A stretch of DNA of 64,000 bases from Cardiocondyla obscurior (GCF_019399895.1 NC_091867.1:124001-188000), one strand, 5' to 3'. Numbered from the stretch's first letter, positions 9,986 to 23,494 are shown. Made by a program: numbers and translations. Notes: generated by a model not told the origin, from the sequence alone.

Positions 9986-12900
9986 TGCGAATACGCCCCC
10001 ACCAAAGAAACTATCCCGTCGACGCAAAGGAGGATAGACCGGCGATCCTTTTTCGTTATTCCAGCCTGATGCGTTTATCGACCGTTCTTATTATTTGCGT
10101 TAGACGCATCTCGGTTTCTTCGCTTCTGTATTCTCATCGGTGTTTTCTCAGAAGTGGCTCGATAACTCGTTAGGCTCGGAAACGGCTGAAAACGAAAGTA
10201 AAAAATTATTCGCTTTATCTACTTTATGAATATTAAAATTATAATCAAGCAAATATTATAACTAAAGTCATATACATATTAATACATACATTATATAGGT
10301 AGTTTATCTAAAGAAAAAACTCAAGACACTTAAATTATTTTATATTTTTTAATACTTTTATTTAGTAATTACAAATTATTTTTATTTTTTAAAATATAAA
10401 AAAAAATAATACTTAACTTTTAACTTTTTAATTGTTGTGTCAAATTTCACGTTGCTTAATGGTTTGGTAACAGTAGGCATCGGTAGTTTTGATCGTAGTC
10501 TGGCCAGATAGCCAGCCGCAGTGAAATCATCTTGGTTGGATGAAACATAGTAGTAGAAACGTATAATTTGCCGCAGTAAAACTTTCACACTTTAGTCAGG
10601 TGGAAAAGATTCTTCTGAAGCTGCTGCGATCGGCCATAATATTGCGACGTGATTGCGCGAAAGAAAAGTGGATTGTACACAAAGTCACATTGTTTATCGT
10701 TTAGTGAACATTTAATGAGCACAAGTGCAATTTCTACACGTTAATTCAACATTAAATAAAAGAAATTAATTTTTTGTTGTGTAGCAACTAGGATCCAAAG
10801 ATTTAATTCTGCAGCATTTAATAATTATTAATGTTAATTGTAATTACGTAATAAGGCTGTCCGCACAAGTAGTGATTATTATATTAATTTTTAACAAGTT
10901 GCAAAACGTGCCATATTTTTCGTGTTTCCAGAATTTAAGCGTTTCGCGATGCAATCAGTGGTATTTACCTTTTAATCAAAGATGGAGATACGTGCAAGGA
11001 CGGTAAAAATTATTATTTATTAATTACGTAATCCGCGCAATTGAGCGTCGGGCCTATCCTGCTCTAGTCGTCGACGAGGAATTTATATTATGCCTGTCTT
11101 CAACTTCACAACCTAGTCATTTGTACACATACATATATACGTGTATATATGTATCTATATGTGTATAATGCACGTAAAAAAAAAAAACACGAAACATTTA
11201 CACACATATAGACTATATGTGCATGCGCGGATACAGTTTTTGTAACCAAAGACACGAAGGGAGAACAGAAACAATTAATTTTATCTAGTCAAGTTCTTTC
11301 AAAAGTTTAGTACTTAAAATAGCATAAGGAGGAATGTGCATTTTTTTCGTATCCTTGATGTACGATTTAGCGATTTATCTTTATTATCTTTAGATCGTCA
11401 ATTCAAGGACGATTAACATCGAGAATCCACGTGATCATGGTAAAGTTGCTAAAATAAACTTGACCTAATCTACTATGTTAGACTGTGTTTATAACAGTTG
11501 AATGGAATAGAAATTTAATTGAAAGAATCAAAGTAAATTAGTTCTGTAATTTAAATTACTTTGCAATACAATTTTGAAATTATTACTACTGTTTAAAACT
11601 ATTAGCGATAAAACACGTTTACACATGCTTCTTTACCATGATCGAATAATGCTTCATTACAACATTCGATTTAGTTGTCCTGTGTCATTACATTATTAAA
11701 TTAAACGTGTCTGTGTGTTGAATTTCGTGTTTTATAATGTCTCGACAATCGGTTACATTTTTCTTCGTCAATCGACATTTTATAATGTTTCTTGATTTCT
11801 ATTATTGTCCTCAGATTACAAATATTCATGATATTATGCATACTCACGTGTACTAGTTTTTAAGGTCTCGAACTTGCCAAATATTTAATATATCTAATAT
11901 ATATACATATATATATATATACAATGCATTCTAATTTTTTATTTTACTTTCGCAGATGTATAAGTATCGTATATCTTAGTATATCGCGTACAATATTTTG
12001 TTTGTTTTGTTATCGTTATTGTTTGTTTCTATTTTTTTATCAGTTTCAATTTCGCGATAGCATTAGTAAATATATTGCAGCGATAACGGTGCAATGAGCT
12101 CATTTCACTTTGCCATTTGAGAGTTTCAGAGCTCATCGATAGTTTGTGTATTTTCACAATATTTCAAATAAATTAGTATATTGATATTCATAATAAAATT
12201 ATATGTACAATAGCTATATTTTCTATAAGAATAGCATTAAATTATTTTATTTATATGTTCGTTATTGTCCATAAGTTAGAAAAATTAATTAAGATTATTT
12301 GGAAAAGATATTAATATACACATTGATAATTTACTTACATAAAAAATATATAAGGTATATATGGGTACAAAATTATAATTTTACACTAGAAAAAAAATTT
12401 AATGCGCACTTATTTATTTTTGTCATAAGATGATTATCGATAAGTGTAAAAGATTCTTACGTAGAAAGGTTATATTGCTCGTTTTAGAATAGTTATATCC
12501 ATCTATCTTATAATTCTTTTTCTTCTCGAGTACGATATTTATTGATGACTAAAGTCGTCAGAATCTCTGTATGCGAAGTGAAAATGTACAAATTGACGCT
12601 AGTTTACTAATGGGGATCCAACTTAATGCAATTATATCTAGTTCAAATACGTGTGAATTTGTTTCTTTTATTTTTTTTACGCCTTTGTGCAATGGTGACG
12701 AACGAGATGGATTTCGTGTTTCGCAATTATCTAACAAATTGCTGTAGAAATGAAAACTTGAAATTTATAAAGAATATTTTAAATTATAAATGCACCGAGT
12801 TATTTATTTGTCTTTGAAATTTCATGATAAATTAAAAATGAAATTTTTTTTAAGAAGCATAGTATTGAAAGCTGATTGCAATCTTTTTATATTTTTATTA

Positions 12901-13536
12901 TCTAAAACTTATATTAATTTTTTTTAACAAGTAAAGAATTTTTTGAAAAGTTAAGTCTTGAAAAAAAAATTAATTTTTATTGCTAATAAAATTACCTTTA
13001 ATATACACACTTATAAACTTATAAATCAGTTTCTCATCGTTAAATTTACATTTTTTTATGTTTTACATTTTATAATATTCAAACATTGCAAAACAATGCA
13101 TCTCGTACGTAAATAACAGTTTGGATGTCGTTAATTTAAGTAAATGTTATAATTTATGTTTTTACATAAAATTTCTTTTTATTTAAGTTATATTCCGATT
13201 TTGTTTTCAATCCTTTAAAGGAGCTAAATAATTTATATATACATATGTATATGTATAATTATTTGTCTTATTTATTTAGTTTTGTTCTTCTACACTTATA
13301 TGTATACATCTGCATATACATACATATGATGGCGCGCTCGTACATGCGATTAATCTTGTGATTAATTTTGTACGCCCGCGTAATACAAACACGAAATATT
13401 TTGTTACGGTTGAAAAAGCAAATGTGCACATTCCTCGGAAAGCCACGAATGCGAAATAAGTACAACACCGCCAATTAATATTGTCCTAGACAAATTGATA
13501 TTCCTTAGTTGATTATTTATAAAAGAAAGAGATGAG
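9986..13536. other. Non-coding spacer
   Basis: Mostly AT-rich without a supported exon. A short minus-strand frame at 10382-10588 (68 codons) has no recognised domain. Small AT microsatellites lie near 11140 and 11900. Confidence 0.45.
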
Positions 13537-13567
13537 ACATATATATATATATATATATATACATAAA

Positions 13568-13617
<50 letters not shown>
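13537..13617. repeat. (TA)n microsatellite, interrupted
   Basis: Two TA runs (about 24 and 47 bp) separated by a short ACATAAAG interruption. Confidence 0.9.
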
Positions 13618-13622
<5 letters not shown>

Positions 13623-14277
13623 TATAATATATCATTACATAATCCTATGTTTGGCTTATGCAGGCTAAATAATGTAAGTGAACATATGTGTGAATAAAGT
13701 TGGAAAAACTATCACCTCACATAAGCGAGACTCTTCTCTTTCCTTCTCGAGAAACGTTTAGCTTGCGACGTTATAATTGCGCGTTTTACCGCTTGAAAAT
13801 GATTCCGTGATTTTATTGATTGGTTTATGTGAGATTTTTCGAGCACAAAATGCACGCGATAGTTGCGCGCGAAATAGATAACTGATGATTGGAATGGACT
13901 GCTTTGCGCTTGCGTTTCACGCATCACACACGTGTCAAAATGACACGGTCGGCTAAACGACAAGCTGCAGCACTGCACCAAGACACCCTGTAATTCACCT
14001 AAATCGCTACAGCTGTGATTCTAAACCGATTTAACTACAATACTTACACGTGTTAATTTGTGCCGACGCTTTGGCTAACGTATCGGCACGTTTATTATAC
14101 CGGTAGTTTACCGATATGTAAAATATGAAATTATAATCGTATTTATTATAGTATATCTGCGATGTAATATACAGTGTTAATTGTTCATTCATATGTCTTA
14201 AGCAGTGTTGGTGTATTTGTAACATATATGTTTCAAGTAGGTTGGGTAGAAAATAATCTGATTACTGATACGAGATA

Positions 14278-14870
14278 TACAAGGTGTCCCACCCCATATT
14301 ATCAATCTCTTAGGGGTAAATAGGTCTTTTAGAAACAAGTAGGAAAGTCCTATACCATTTTGTAAAATTGTCAACCGTTATTGAGAAAAAAATTAATACG
14401 TACAGGTGTAAGAGCTACAAGGAAACTGCGGGTAAGTGAGCGCGATAAGTGAATATCGCCGTCGTCTGTTATTACATTAAAACAATTTTTGAAACAAGCC
14501 GCTCGAAACATGCGGTATCTTCCCACTTGAGTGACTTGGCCAATGTATGGATTGGACCAGTGGTTTGGTGGCGAGATGAGCGAAGACGTGCGGGCTAGAT
14601 AAGCAAGACGTTCTCGTTCGTTTGTTTATCTCGTCCGCATGTCTTTGCTCGTCTCTCCATAAGAAATTGTCCAATCCTTGCGTAAAAAAAATCGCGCGAT
14701 GGAAAAGGCACTAATTTTCAGCTTAAAACTAGTAGTAAAATGTTCGATTATTAAACATTTATATCTCTACTATTAACGCCTAGATAACAAAATAATATAG
14801 AATTTTTCTACTTATTTTCGTAAGCCTTACGTGCCATTAAAATTACGTTTACTTGATTGCAGACACCCTA
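14278..14870. mobile_element. Chimeric TA-inserted MITE
   Basis: Left end TACAAGGTGTCCCACCCCAT, right end CAGACACCCTA. The left arm carries half of the shared core (GCTACAAGGAAACTGCGGGT). The interior from about 14490 resembles the element at 46171-46598 (GAAACAAG, then TGTATGGATTGG) and not a simple mirror of the left arm. Confidence 0.6.
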
Positions 14871-15234
14871 TATGCAGGGTGTATCAGTCTAAACGCGACA
14901 AACGTTGAAGGTAGGTAGGTCTTTTAGAGACAATTAGAAATGTCTTATATCATTTTGCAAAATTCTCAACCGTTATTGAGAAAAAAAAAATTAAAATGTC
15001 TAACGTAAGAGCGTTAAAGAAGCTGCGAGTAAGTAAGCGTGACAAGCGAATAGCACCATCGTATGTCGCGCTCACTCACTTGCAGCTTTTTTATCGCTTT
15101 TACGCTAGACATTTTAATTTATTTTTCTCAATAACGGTTGATAATTGTATAAAATGGTACAGGACTTTTCTACTTGTCTCTAAAAGATCTACCTACCTCT
15201 AAGAGTTTGATAATATGGGGTAGAACACTTTGTA
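14871..15234. mobile_element. Palindromic MITE, shared-core family
   Basis: From TATGCAGGGTGTATCAG to AACACTTTGTA. The core halves (AGCTGCGAGTAAGTAAGCG and its complement) pair well. The right outer arm (GAGTTTGATAATATGGGG) matches the left end of the adjacent element at 14278, while its own left arm differs. Confidence 0.7.
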
Positions 15235-15930
15235 TAACTCACATCAGCAATCAGGTTATTTTCCACCCAACTTGTTTAGTAAGTAATTGTTAATTAAATA
15301 AATGATTAGTTGTTGTGATAACGATTAACTAATTATTATTAATGAAGTAAATGCAGTTAATTGTAATGTAGTCAAGAATTTTAATTAAAAACTTGATTAC
15401 TTTAGATAGAAATAAAAACTGTATAAAAGTATTTGAGCAAAGTTACTGCGTAACTCACGCACGACTCATTTAATTTTAATCAGTAATAATTTTATACGTA
15501 TAAAAAAATTGTTTGTTTTTCTTGTTAATTATGTACGTAGTAATTACTTCATTAATTGTCTGTGGTAATAATCGTAAAATTTAATAGATTGTTTGTTCAA
15601 AACTATAAGGATAAAAATTATATCAGAATTGACAGTAAAAACGATAATAACGTGCATGACAGTTTAACTGTTGTATTGTATAATAATTGAATCCGACGCT
15701 CAGAATTGCTTGAGTTCGGTGAGAGAGCCAATCGAAGGGAGTAAATTCACGCATAGATACACTTTTTGAGGAGGATCATCAGTCGATCGCGCGCTCTTCG
15801 GGGGCGTCCTACCTGGCGCCTGCTAACACATCGGCCAATACAGTGCACGTTGACCCCACACGTTTATGGACCAATAATGATTATTTAAACGCGCGTTCCT
15901 CGACTCATTAAAACAATCGATTATGCGATT
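15235..15930. other. Non-coding spacer
   Basis: No supported exon. A moderately GC-rich patch at 15700-15900 has no open frame of note. Confidence 0.4.
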
Positions 15931-16252
15931 TTAACCCTTTGAAACAATTTTACCTGATTTCCCACGAGGCCAACGACTAATTTAAAAGAGTATAAAATAT
16001 ATTTACATGGCTCTGTTTACTAACTAATGTCGTTATCGAAATATATCTCATCACTCTTACGTAACAATTGAAGGAAGTTTTTCTTATTGTAATACAAACT
16101 TATTGTATTATATAATATTATAATACAAACTTAAGCTATAATATGGATAATGGTCAAGCTCTAGAAAGCTGTTGGACATGACGGCAGATTTCACGATAGT
16201 AATGGCTTATCAAAGACAGAGTATCATCTAAAATTGCGAGATAAAGGGTTAA
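15931..16252. mobile_element. piggyBac-type MITE with TTAA ends
   Basis: It begins TTAACCCTTTGAAACAA and ends GCGAGATAAAGGGTTAA, with TTAA at both ends and CCCTTT/AAAGGG termini. It is 322 bp and non-coding. Similar ends bound 21973-22117. Confidence 0.5.
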
Positions 16253-16500
16253 AGTTGACGCCCGAGGTGTCTCTACACCCATGGTTATCATCCAAGTTTT
16301 ACCAGTAATCGACTGACGATCCCCTCGCAATGGATGGCCTGTGTTAACGTGTCACTACCGTGTCCCTTCTTTCCCCCCTGCCCCCTCAAATTTCCACAGT
16401 CCTCTTTCCCGACATTTCTCATGACCCTACTGACTGTGATTCCGTTAATAATTGATGATGAGGAACCGGCGGGTCACGTGGCTGTGTTAATGTGTTGCAG

Positions 16501-16784
16501 GGGGGGTGGGACGCAATCGGAAGCACGTTGGCGATACAACTGGTCAGGTGGTGATGCAGGGCCCAGGGCGTTTTCCGTGCCGACTCTGCGGAAACGTTTA
16601 TAGGCACCTTGCCTCGCTGACCCAGCACCTTGAAGTGCATCGCAACCAGACTACCTGCATCGTCTGCCACACCACTCTCAGTCGTAGAACCGACCTGCGG
16701 CGTCACATGCGCCTGAAACACCAAATACCCTGGCAAAAAACGATCCACAGGCAGCGCAGCCCGAAAAGCGAATTGGACTCGTAG
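16501..16784 (+). CDS. Alternative terminal exon: C2H2 zinc-finger pair of a BTB-ZF gene
   Basis: An acceptor (AATGTGTTGCAG) ends at 16500. The exon starts GG and then whole codons, keeping the shared phase, and ends at a TAG after about 94 residues. The N-terminal part is Gly/Arg-rich (GVGRNRKHVGDTTG). The fingers are CRLCGNVYRHLASLTQHLEVH and CIVC...H-x4-H, with the same short gap as in the sibling exons. A basic tail (WQKTIHRQRSPKSELDS) follows. The alternative frames over this stretch are shadows. I infer a DNA-binding C-terminus joined to upstream BTB exons. A (CT)n microsatellite begins about 20 bases after the stop, in the 3' UTR. Confidence 0.8.
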
Positions 16785-16800
16785 ATCATATGCACCGCGC

Positions 16801-16802
<2 letters not shown>

Positions 16803-16859
<57 letters not shown>
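16803..16859. repeat. (CT)n microsatellite
   Basis: About 28 CT units in the probable 3' UTR of the preceding exon. Confidence 0.95.
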
Positions 16860-16863
<4 letters not shown>

Positions 16864-17300
16864 TTCTTTCTCTCTTTCTCACTTTCTTTATATATATTTA
16901 TCTATATCTATTTATCTCTATCTTCTCTGTCTGAGATAATAGATATCGATTGTCCTGGCGACTATTAATGAACGCCAAGCGGCTTCTCGTTCCGGTTTCA
17001 GCGATTCAGCCACGGATATGTTATGCGTTTGCTGATGCGAGAGCTTGCTTGCTTGCTCTCTACGCTGATCGCGGCGGTGTTTCGTCATCTTAATACTACG
17101 CTTACAGATCTCTGTCGTAATCATAGTCTTCAACAGCTCGAGTCTGATTGATTTAAATTTCGACAAGAAACCTGCGCCGTAACTTGAAGTTAAAGATATA
17201 AATTTTTATTTATGAAGAAGAGATGCCTATATTTTTTATTACGAACCGATATATTTGATGCTAGCGTTATCGCGGAGAGTAGTGTTAAGATGACGACCGT

Positions 17301-17308
<8 letters not shown>

Positions 17309-17350
<42 letters not shown>
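17309..17350. repeat. (TA)n microsatellite
   Basis: About 21 TA units in non-coding DNA. Confidence 0.95.
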
Positions 17351-17355
<5 letters not shown>

Positions 17356-19064
17356 ATTATTTTGAGAATCGTAACTCTTTTGAGAACGAGACTCGTACAT
17401 GAAAGCGCTTACACACCTCTTTGCTTGTTGATTTCTTCTCGTGATGCATAAGGGCGAGTAAAGTCAAATTCAGGAAGATATGCTTTCCTGTAGGTATACT
17501 CTAACTAATGTATTAACTGAATATTTATTTGGAACAATGATTGTTAAGCAACGGTTATTTCTCAAGATAGAAAAAGAAGTTAACTGTTGACGTGGTAAAT
17601 ATAATGCGGGATATCAATACATCCCTTTTCTCTCAAAAAGTAAAACATTTTAAAGCAGTTTTTTTTTTTAATAATTTTTACACTGTTTAACCGGTACTCG
17701 ATTATTGTTAGGAGAACAAGCTAGTTTAATGAGTAGCAATGTACTGTGTTTGAACGAGTACATCCTTAATTTAGTCGAAGATTTAAATGCAACGGATTTC
17801 CACCGGAGTACCTAGTATTTATATAAAATATATTTATATAAATATGACCGTTGAAAAACTGTGCATCTTTGTTGACGCATTTAAACATATTGAAAGCCGG
17901 CAATTCGTGCATTCATTATTATATCTTAATAATTATAAAAAACGTTGGGTGAATAAAACTGGAGGATGAGTCAAAATAAAAATAAAAATGTCCTGTTCTT
18001 AGAAAATCATGTATGAATAAATATTTTTGGAAAAGAATTTAAGTCCAAACAAGACGTAGGCACATTAGGAAAGATCTTTCTTGAATTTAAGCGATTCGGT
18101 TTACTTGACAGCCTGCCGATTTTGTTCACCCGCCGTAAATTCTATGGAGCGTATCGAACATGTAGACAATATTTTGTTAATCCAATAGTTAGTACAGTGG
18201 AGCCGTTTTCTTAAGAAACATCGCTTCAAAGTATCGCTGCATATTTTAGATACGTTCTGTATGTGCCACGATTTGCTGAAAAATAGCTGCGTTTTTCAAG
18301 ATTTAATTTTTGTCAAGGGCGATTGCAACGCTTTGCGTTTCCCTTCGCCTCAGTGAACTTTGTTCACATGTGGCCGAACGGTCCAATTTAGATGCGTTTC
18401 TGCGTGAAAAATTGATGTTTCTAGCTTCGCTATACACGCGTATTTATCTTCGCTAAGTGTGCAATTGGCGATTGTGTTACATTAGCAAACGTGCAATTTT
18501 GCGACCTAATCGCAAGAGAATTATAGGAGAAATAAAACGAGGGTTAAATTATATGTGTTTAAGAATCTGAGTATAGTATACGTCGTAAAACGGAGGCGGC
18601 TCTATTTAGTAACGAGGACCTAAAAAAGAAGAAAAAAATCTTGCATGGAAGAAGGATCGAATACATTTAACTATATTGAATAGCTTATTGTTAGATCGAC
18701 ACTTGAAAGTGTAGCAAAAGACAACACGTGAAAATCTTCATTAGGTCCTAATAAAAGAATTCGTGAATATTTTTTAACGAGAATGAGTTTTTAAACATTT
18801 TTCTTAATCGCAAAAGTCTTTCGCGAAAAGATCTGTCGCATTCGTGAGGTTCTTACGTTCTGACATTCTCAAAATATTCACAAGACCTGGTATTTTTATG
18901 TGGTTTGCATTATAATTAGAGTCGCTTCCACTTCGGATTAATAAAAATCAACGGTCTTGAAAGATTCTAGTCATTATTATACGGGACAGTAGATTGTCGA
19001 GATTTCTATCGCTCGTTCACACAGGTCTTTATAGCGGATCAAAGTTATTTTTTTATACTTATCG

Positions 19065-19111
<47 letters not shown>

Positions 19112-20853
19112 ACTCATTCTTTTTCTTCTCTGCAGCCACAACCCTCGACACGTTACACGGACTCTGTTTACACGTTTACGTACACTACGTGCCGAAGTTT
19201 CTTTGCGAATGATACTTGGGCTCGGTGTACACCGAAAAAGCTCGTTTTTGTTACTGAATGATTTCTGGTATCATTTCACGATTTCTTTTAAAAAATTATA
19301 TTACTCCTCCACAACTGTGTAAGAAAATTGCCTTTTCTAGGATTGCAAAAATTTAAAATAAATTTTTAAGATAATAACATTAAGTAACTCTTGATATTAA
19401 AGCTTTTACATGTGCATCGAGCCTCAGCTTCAGCTGTCAAGACAGCGCATAGACAGTGCCTTATAAATACAAATACCTGGTTTTACATTTTACACATTGA
19501 CTTCTCCAGATGTTTACCATAGACAAGAATATATCTAGCGGTACGAAGCATCCAGAAAGTAGCCGTTAATTGTGTTGCTGGCCTCGTGTAAACATTGTCT
19601 TTGTATTAAAAATGTGCGAAAACAGCGTTTCTCAACAATTCCTTGAAAAATCTAGTTTTGTTTCTCAAGCAGGAAAGAAATTTTGAGAATTAAAAAGGAA
19701 ACTGTGCAAGGTAGAAACTAAGTTTTGGATTCATCTATTTGCTATATTCGCTATATGTTATATAATTTAATTATAGTAGTTGATTATAGAAGCTGAGCAT
19801 TTTTTTAATTAATTTTTTCCGTTTATTCATTGTTTACTTGATATAAATGGAAAAATTTATATTATAATTTATAGTTGAGTATAAGTATTTCTAAGCAAAC
19901 AATCTTAGGGATAGAAATACGATCTTATTGAAAAGAACTGCATATATTATTTTAAAAAATACATATAAAATATTTTTATTTTTTATTTTTACTTTTATGT
20001 TGTTATTTCTTATTTATTTGGGCGTTATACTTTCATTAGTATAATTCCAGTCATTACTTTACTTTGTTCGCGATTCTATTTACAATCTCGAAAAAATAAA
20101 TATAGTCTTTTAGTATTTTACATTGAGGAAACGCTGATTTCGATGGTCTACGAAATGCGTCATTATACATATATCCAAAGACAGATCTGAATATAAGATG
20201 GCATCGTTACCGTTGTTGTTGTTATTAAATGAATAATCTACATACATCGGGAGCGACATCCGCAAGCGGGGATATCTTTTTTAGCGAGCGCATTCAAGAG
20301 TATTATGGAACAAGTAGTACAATAATCGAATACGATGCGCATACGTGCGTGCATCGGCATTTTTTTTCTTTTTTTTTTATTACAAAGTAACATTGCACTT
20401 GTGCACCTAACTATTTACTCGTAGACATAAGTGATCGTAATCATAGTTGTTAATCGTAGCATTAAAATCCGCATCTAGTACGGATTTTGCCTCATTGAAC
20501 TCATTAATTGCTGTTTAGAGAATCGCATTACCGGATGCAGTTACATTAATTGACTAATTTATTTTTTTGTAACACCTGAAAGAAACGCTATAGAACGATA
20601 TGATAATAATTCGCATTTAATAGAGTAATATAAAACTACGTATGCATTTACATCTGGCTGCATCGCAGAAACTACATATATCAGGGATTCTTAAATTTCG
20701 AGATTACTTTAAATTTATATTGAAAAAAAAAGTTACTTTTCAAACTTTATATATGCGAGAATTTTTTTGTGTGTTAATAAAGTTATATTAATAATTTTGT
20801 TTTGAGTCTTTCTTTATCAAATTTAACACACACATATAAAAATAATTTTTTTA
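17351..20853. other. Non-coding spacer
   Basis: No exon I can support. The frames at 17787 and 18994 have no domain; the second is driven by a CT repeat. Confidence 0.45.
19069..19108. repeat. (CT)n microsatellite
   Basis: About 20 CT units. Confidence 0.95.
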
Positions 20854-21194
20854 TACAAGGTATCTTATAGTAAACTATCTTCCTTTCGGGAGTAGGTAGG
20901 GCTTGTCGAAAGAGATAAGAAAGTCCAATACCGTTTTGTAAAATCGTCGACCGTTATTGAGAAAACAAATTAAAATGTCTAGCATGAAAACGACAAGGAA
21001 GCTGGGAATGAGTGAACGCAACAGATAACGGTGCTATTCGCTTGTCTCCCTTACTCACTCGCAGCTTCCTTGTAGCTCTTACACCTATACATTTTAATTT
21101 TTTTCTCAATAACGGTCGAAAAGTTTTACAAAATGGTATAGAACTTTTTTGCCTACTTCCGAAAGAAAGATAATTTACTATGGGACACCCTGTA
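20854..21194. mobile_element. Palindromic MITE, shared-core family (arm type B)
   Basis: From TACAAGGTATCTTATAGTAA to ACTATGGGACACCCTGTA. The core GACAAGGAAGCTGGGAATGA is paired with its partner. The right-hand sequence CTTCCGAAAGAAAGATAATT is shared with the right end of 31710-32066. Confidence 0.8.
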
Positions 21195-23103
21195 TATATA
21201 GTGAGATTTAATTATCCCTGTAACAGATACATCGTGATAGGTATTGCGATAGTAAAAAATTGTACAAGTTAATATAAAAAAAGTAAAAGAATGAATAAAA
21301 TTAAATGAATTTCGTCAGAAAGTCTTTCGATTGAGATGATCTACGCAACAGAAATGCGCCACTGATAAGATGAAACATGCCAAGATAAACAAAGGTAAAA
21401 ATAAAATAATTATTAAGAATATAAAGTTGCTAGAATAACATCAGGTACAATTTTGAGCTAATTGCAATGTAAATAAACCATGAAAACCTTCAGTTTTATA
21501 AAAAACATCGAAAACGTAGCCCTGTTTATACAGGCATTAAAAGTTTGAAGTTAAAAGTTTTAATGCAAAGATTCAGGTAATTTATTATCTTAGAAGGAGA
21601 AATGTAACAATTTGCAGAATTTAGTATCAATAAACAATACATATATGTGGATACACTTATAGCGTACAGAATACAAAACGTTCTATCTGTAAATTTGTAG
21701 GATCGATAAAAGAATATATATCTATATAGATATAAAAAGAGTAACAATTTGTCAAATAACATTAAAATAGTAGAGTTTCAGGTTTTAGTCGAAATTAATT
21801 GAAAAATATAATACAATTTAAATTTATACATATAAACAAACAGCTTTATATTTTACTCTTCTACTAACAATAAGACTGTCTCTATACGTCACTTTTATTG
21901 ATCCTAAAAAATTATTGATAGAATACACTGTATGGTTGCGAAGTCAAGAACACGTTGTCGCAAAGAAAAAGTTTAACCCTTCGAAACATAGTTTTAGCCA
22001 AAATATTCAGATTTTCTGATTTAACGAGATCGACTATAGTATTTCAAGGAGGACCTTAAGATCGGTGGTTTCAAAGAGTACCTAAAATTATTATTTATCT
22101 CGACTCGGAAGGGTTAATCCTTTTTAATGATACAAGAAATGTGTGTTGCAACAAGTTCAGAAATTAACTAGATATCGTGAAACACTGTCAGTAGCAGGAA
22201 ATAGTAAAACAATGCGTTCTCTATTCAGGTACGTGTTACGTTCGGTATCATAATTGTGAGCTTGTAACTTAATTAAATGATCGTGTAAGACTACGCTTTC
22301 AGATGTTATCGCAGTAATGTAAATAAAAGAATTTCTGATGGACACTCTGGATATATAAGTTTTCTTTATTAATTTTTTCCCCTGGATACCAAATTATTCA
22401 ATTTTTCGTTAGATATTTTGTTAGATAAATTAATTTTATAATTGCATAATTCGACAAATCGCATTATCTCTTTTAATAAGATTGAAAAAATTATTATAAC
22501 TTTATTAAAACAATAAAATAATAATCAGCTTAGATTTTTACGGAAATTTATTATGGACAGCAAGTAATAGAAATTGTTGTATAATTTGGTTTAAATTAAT
22601 TATCAGATTTTAAAAGTATGAATCGTTGAAACACTTAAACACTGCATCATGAGTGTTTTAGATGTCGAGTGACGAAACAAGGCAGAAGAAATGAGCATAT
22701 TTAATCAGAAATGCAATCTTTTAAATTATATTATCGCATCTTTTTAACGTGTTTGATTTAATTCTCGTGATAATTATTCGTAATGTTATGTTGAGTGACA
22801 TAAATTGTTTTTCGTTATCGCCATTAAACAACGGGTTTATTATTTTAATCAGGGATGATAAAAATAACTTGTTTATTTTTCTATGTCAATCAGATTGTTA
22901 AACTTTTTGAAAATTCCATATTAGTCGTTTAAAATGGATATTGGAGGAACAATATTTTGCTGTTTGTGTTTAACTCGTCAGAACTCTCTATATACTTCTG
23001 CGCGGTCTCGTCGCGGAGAACTCGTTTAGCATAGGCGATATTTTTGTCAATATAATTTACAGTTATTTTAATGATAGCGTCAGGACGGTAGTTTAGGATT
23101 TAG
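21195..23103. other. Non-coding spacer
   Basis: No supported exon apart from the small TTAA element annotated separately. A fragment ending GGACACTCTGGATA near 22357 may be a decayed MITE end. Confidence 0.4.
21973..22117. mobile_element. piggyBac-type MITE with TTAA ends
   Basis: It begins TTAACCCTTCGAAAC and ends GACTCGGAAGGGTTAA: 145 bp, TTAA on both sides, short imperfect terminal inverted repeats, no coding capacity. Confidence 0.55.
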
Positions 23104-23363
23104 AGACCAGAGAGCTGGATAAACCGAAGAATGCATTTGTAGAATCATCCAAGACCGCGATGGCAAGCTTGAGGAACGTCCACACGACGACGTACTGCGA
23201 CAAGTGCGGCGTCACGTTTACGACACAACACGCACTTCTGCGGCACATCACGTCTAAACACGAGGACTCGCCAAACACCGCGGTCTACTGCAACATTTGT
23301 CATCGCGTCTTTAAGACCAAGTGGAGTCGAGCGACACACAATAGCAGATACCACAGAAACTGA
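23104..23363 (+). CDS. Alternative terminal exon: C2H2 zinc-finger pair of a BTB-ZF gene
   Basis: The frame is open from 23097. An acceptor AG at 23102-23103 (TTTAGGATTTAG) would start the exon with two bases and then codons, the phase shared by the other four cassettes. It stops at a TGA after about 86 residues. Two fingers are visible: CDKCGVTFTTQHALLRH-x4-H and CNICHRVFKTKWSRATH-x4-H, separated by EDSPNTAVY. Both fingers have four residues between the histidines, and the gap is longer than in the other three, so this is a distinct subtype. The protein ends three residues after the last His (HRN). It is the last coding island before the oppositely oriented transglutaminase, whose stop codon lies only 193 bp away. 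It is therefore probably the 3'-most alternative end of the BTB-ZF gene. Confidence 0.78.
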
Positions 23364-23488
23364 CCAACAACTCGTCGATACCTGCGATGCGAGATACGGC
23401 TGTAAATCTTACCGCGCTGCTCGCAGTGTTTCTGATGTAACATGTAATATTTACAATATTACGCAACAAGAATATTGCATTTTTGTCA

Positions 23489-23494
23489 TTTATT
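23489..23494 (-). terminator. Polyadenylation signal of the transglutaminase gene
   Basis: TTTATT on the plus strand is AATAAA on the minus strand, 62 bases past the transglutaminase stop. It lies inside the likely 3' UTR of the convergent zinc-finger exon. Confidence 0.5.

Noticed and set aside
9581..10027. Minus-strand frame of 148 codons over the 9579 zinc-finger exon
   Set aside because: It is a shadow of the GC-rich zinc-finger exon; the plus-strand fingers are unmistakable.
10382..10588. Minus-strand 68-codon frame
   Set aside because: It shows no recognised domain, splice context or coding bias strong enough to call a gene.
3177..23363. Assignment of the zinc-finger exons to lola with a gene symbol
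   Set aside because: Three of the four have a C2H2 first finger with x3 spacing rather than the C2HC form I associate with most lola exons, and the BTB exons are outside the window. fruitless is a fair candidate, but I cannot prove it, so no symbol was given.
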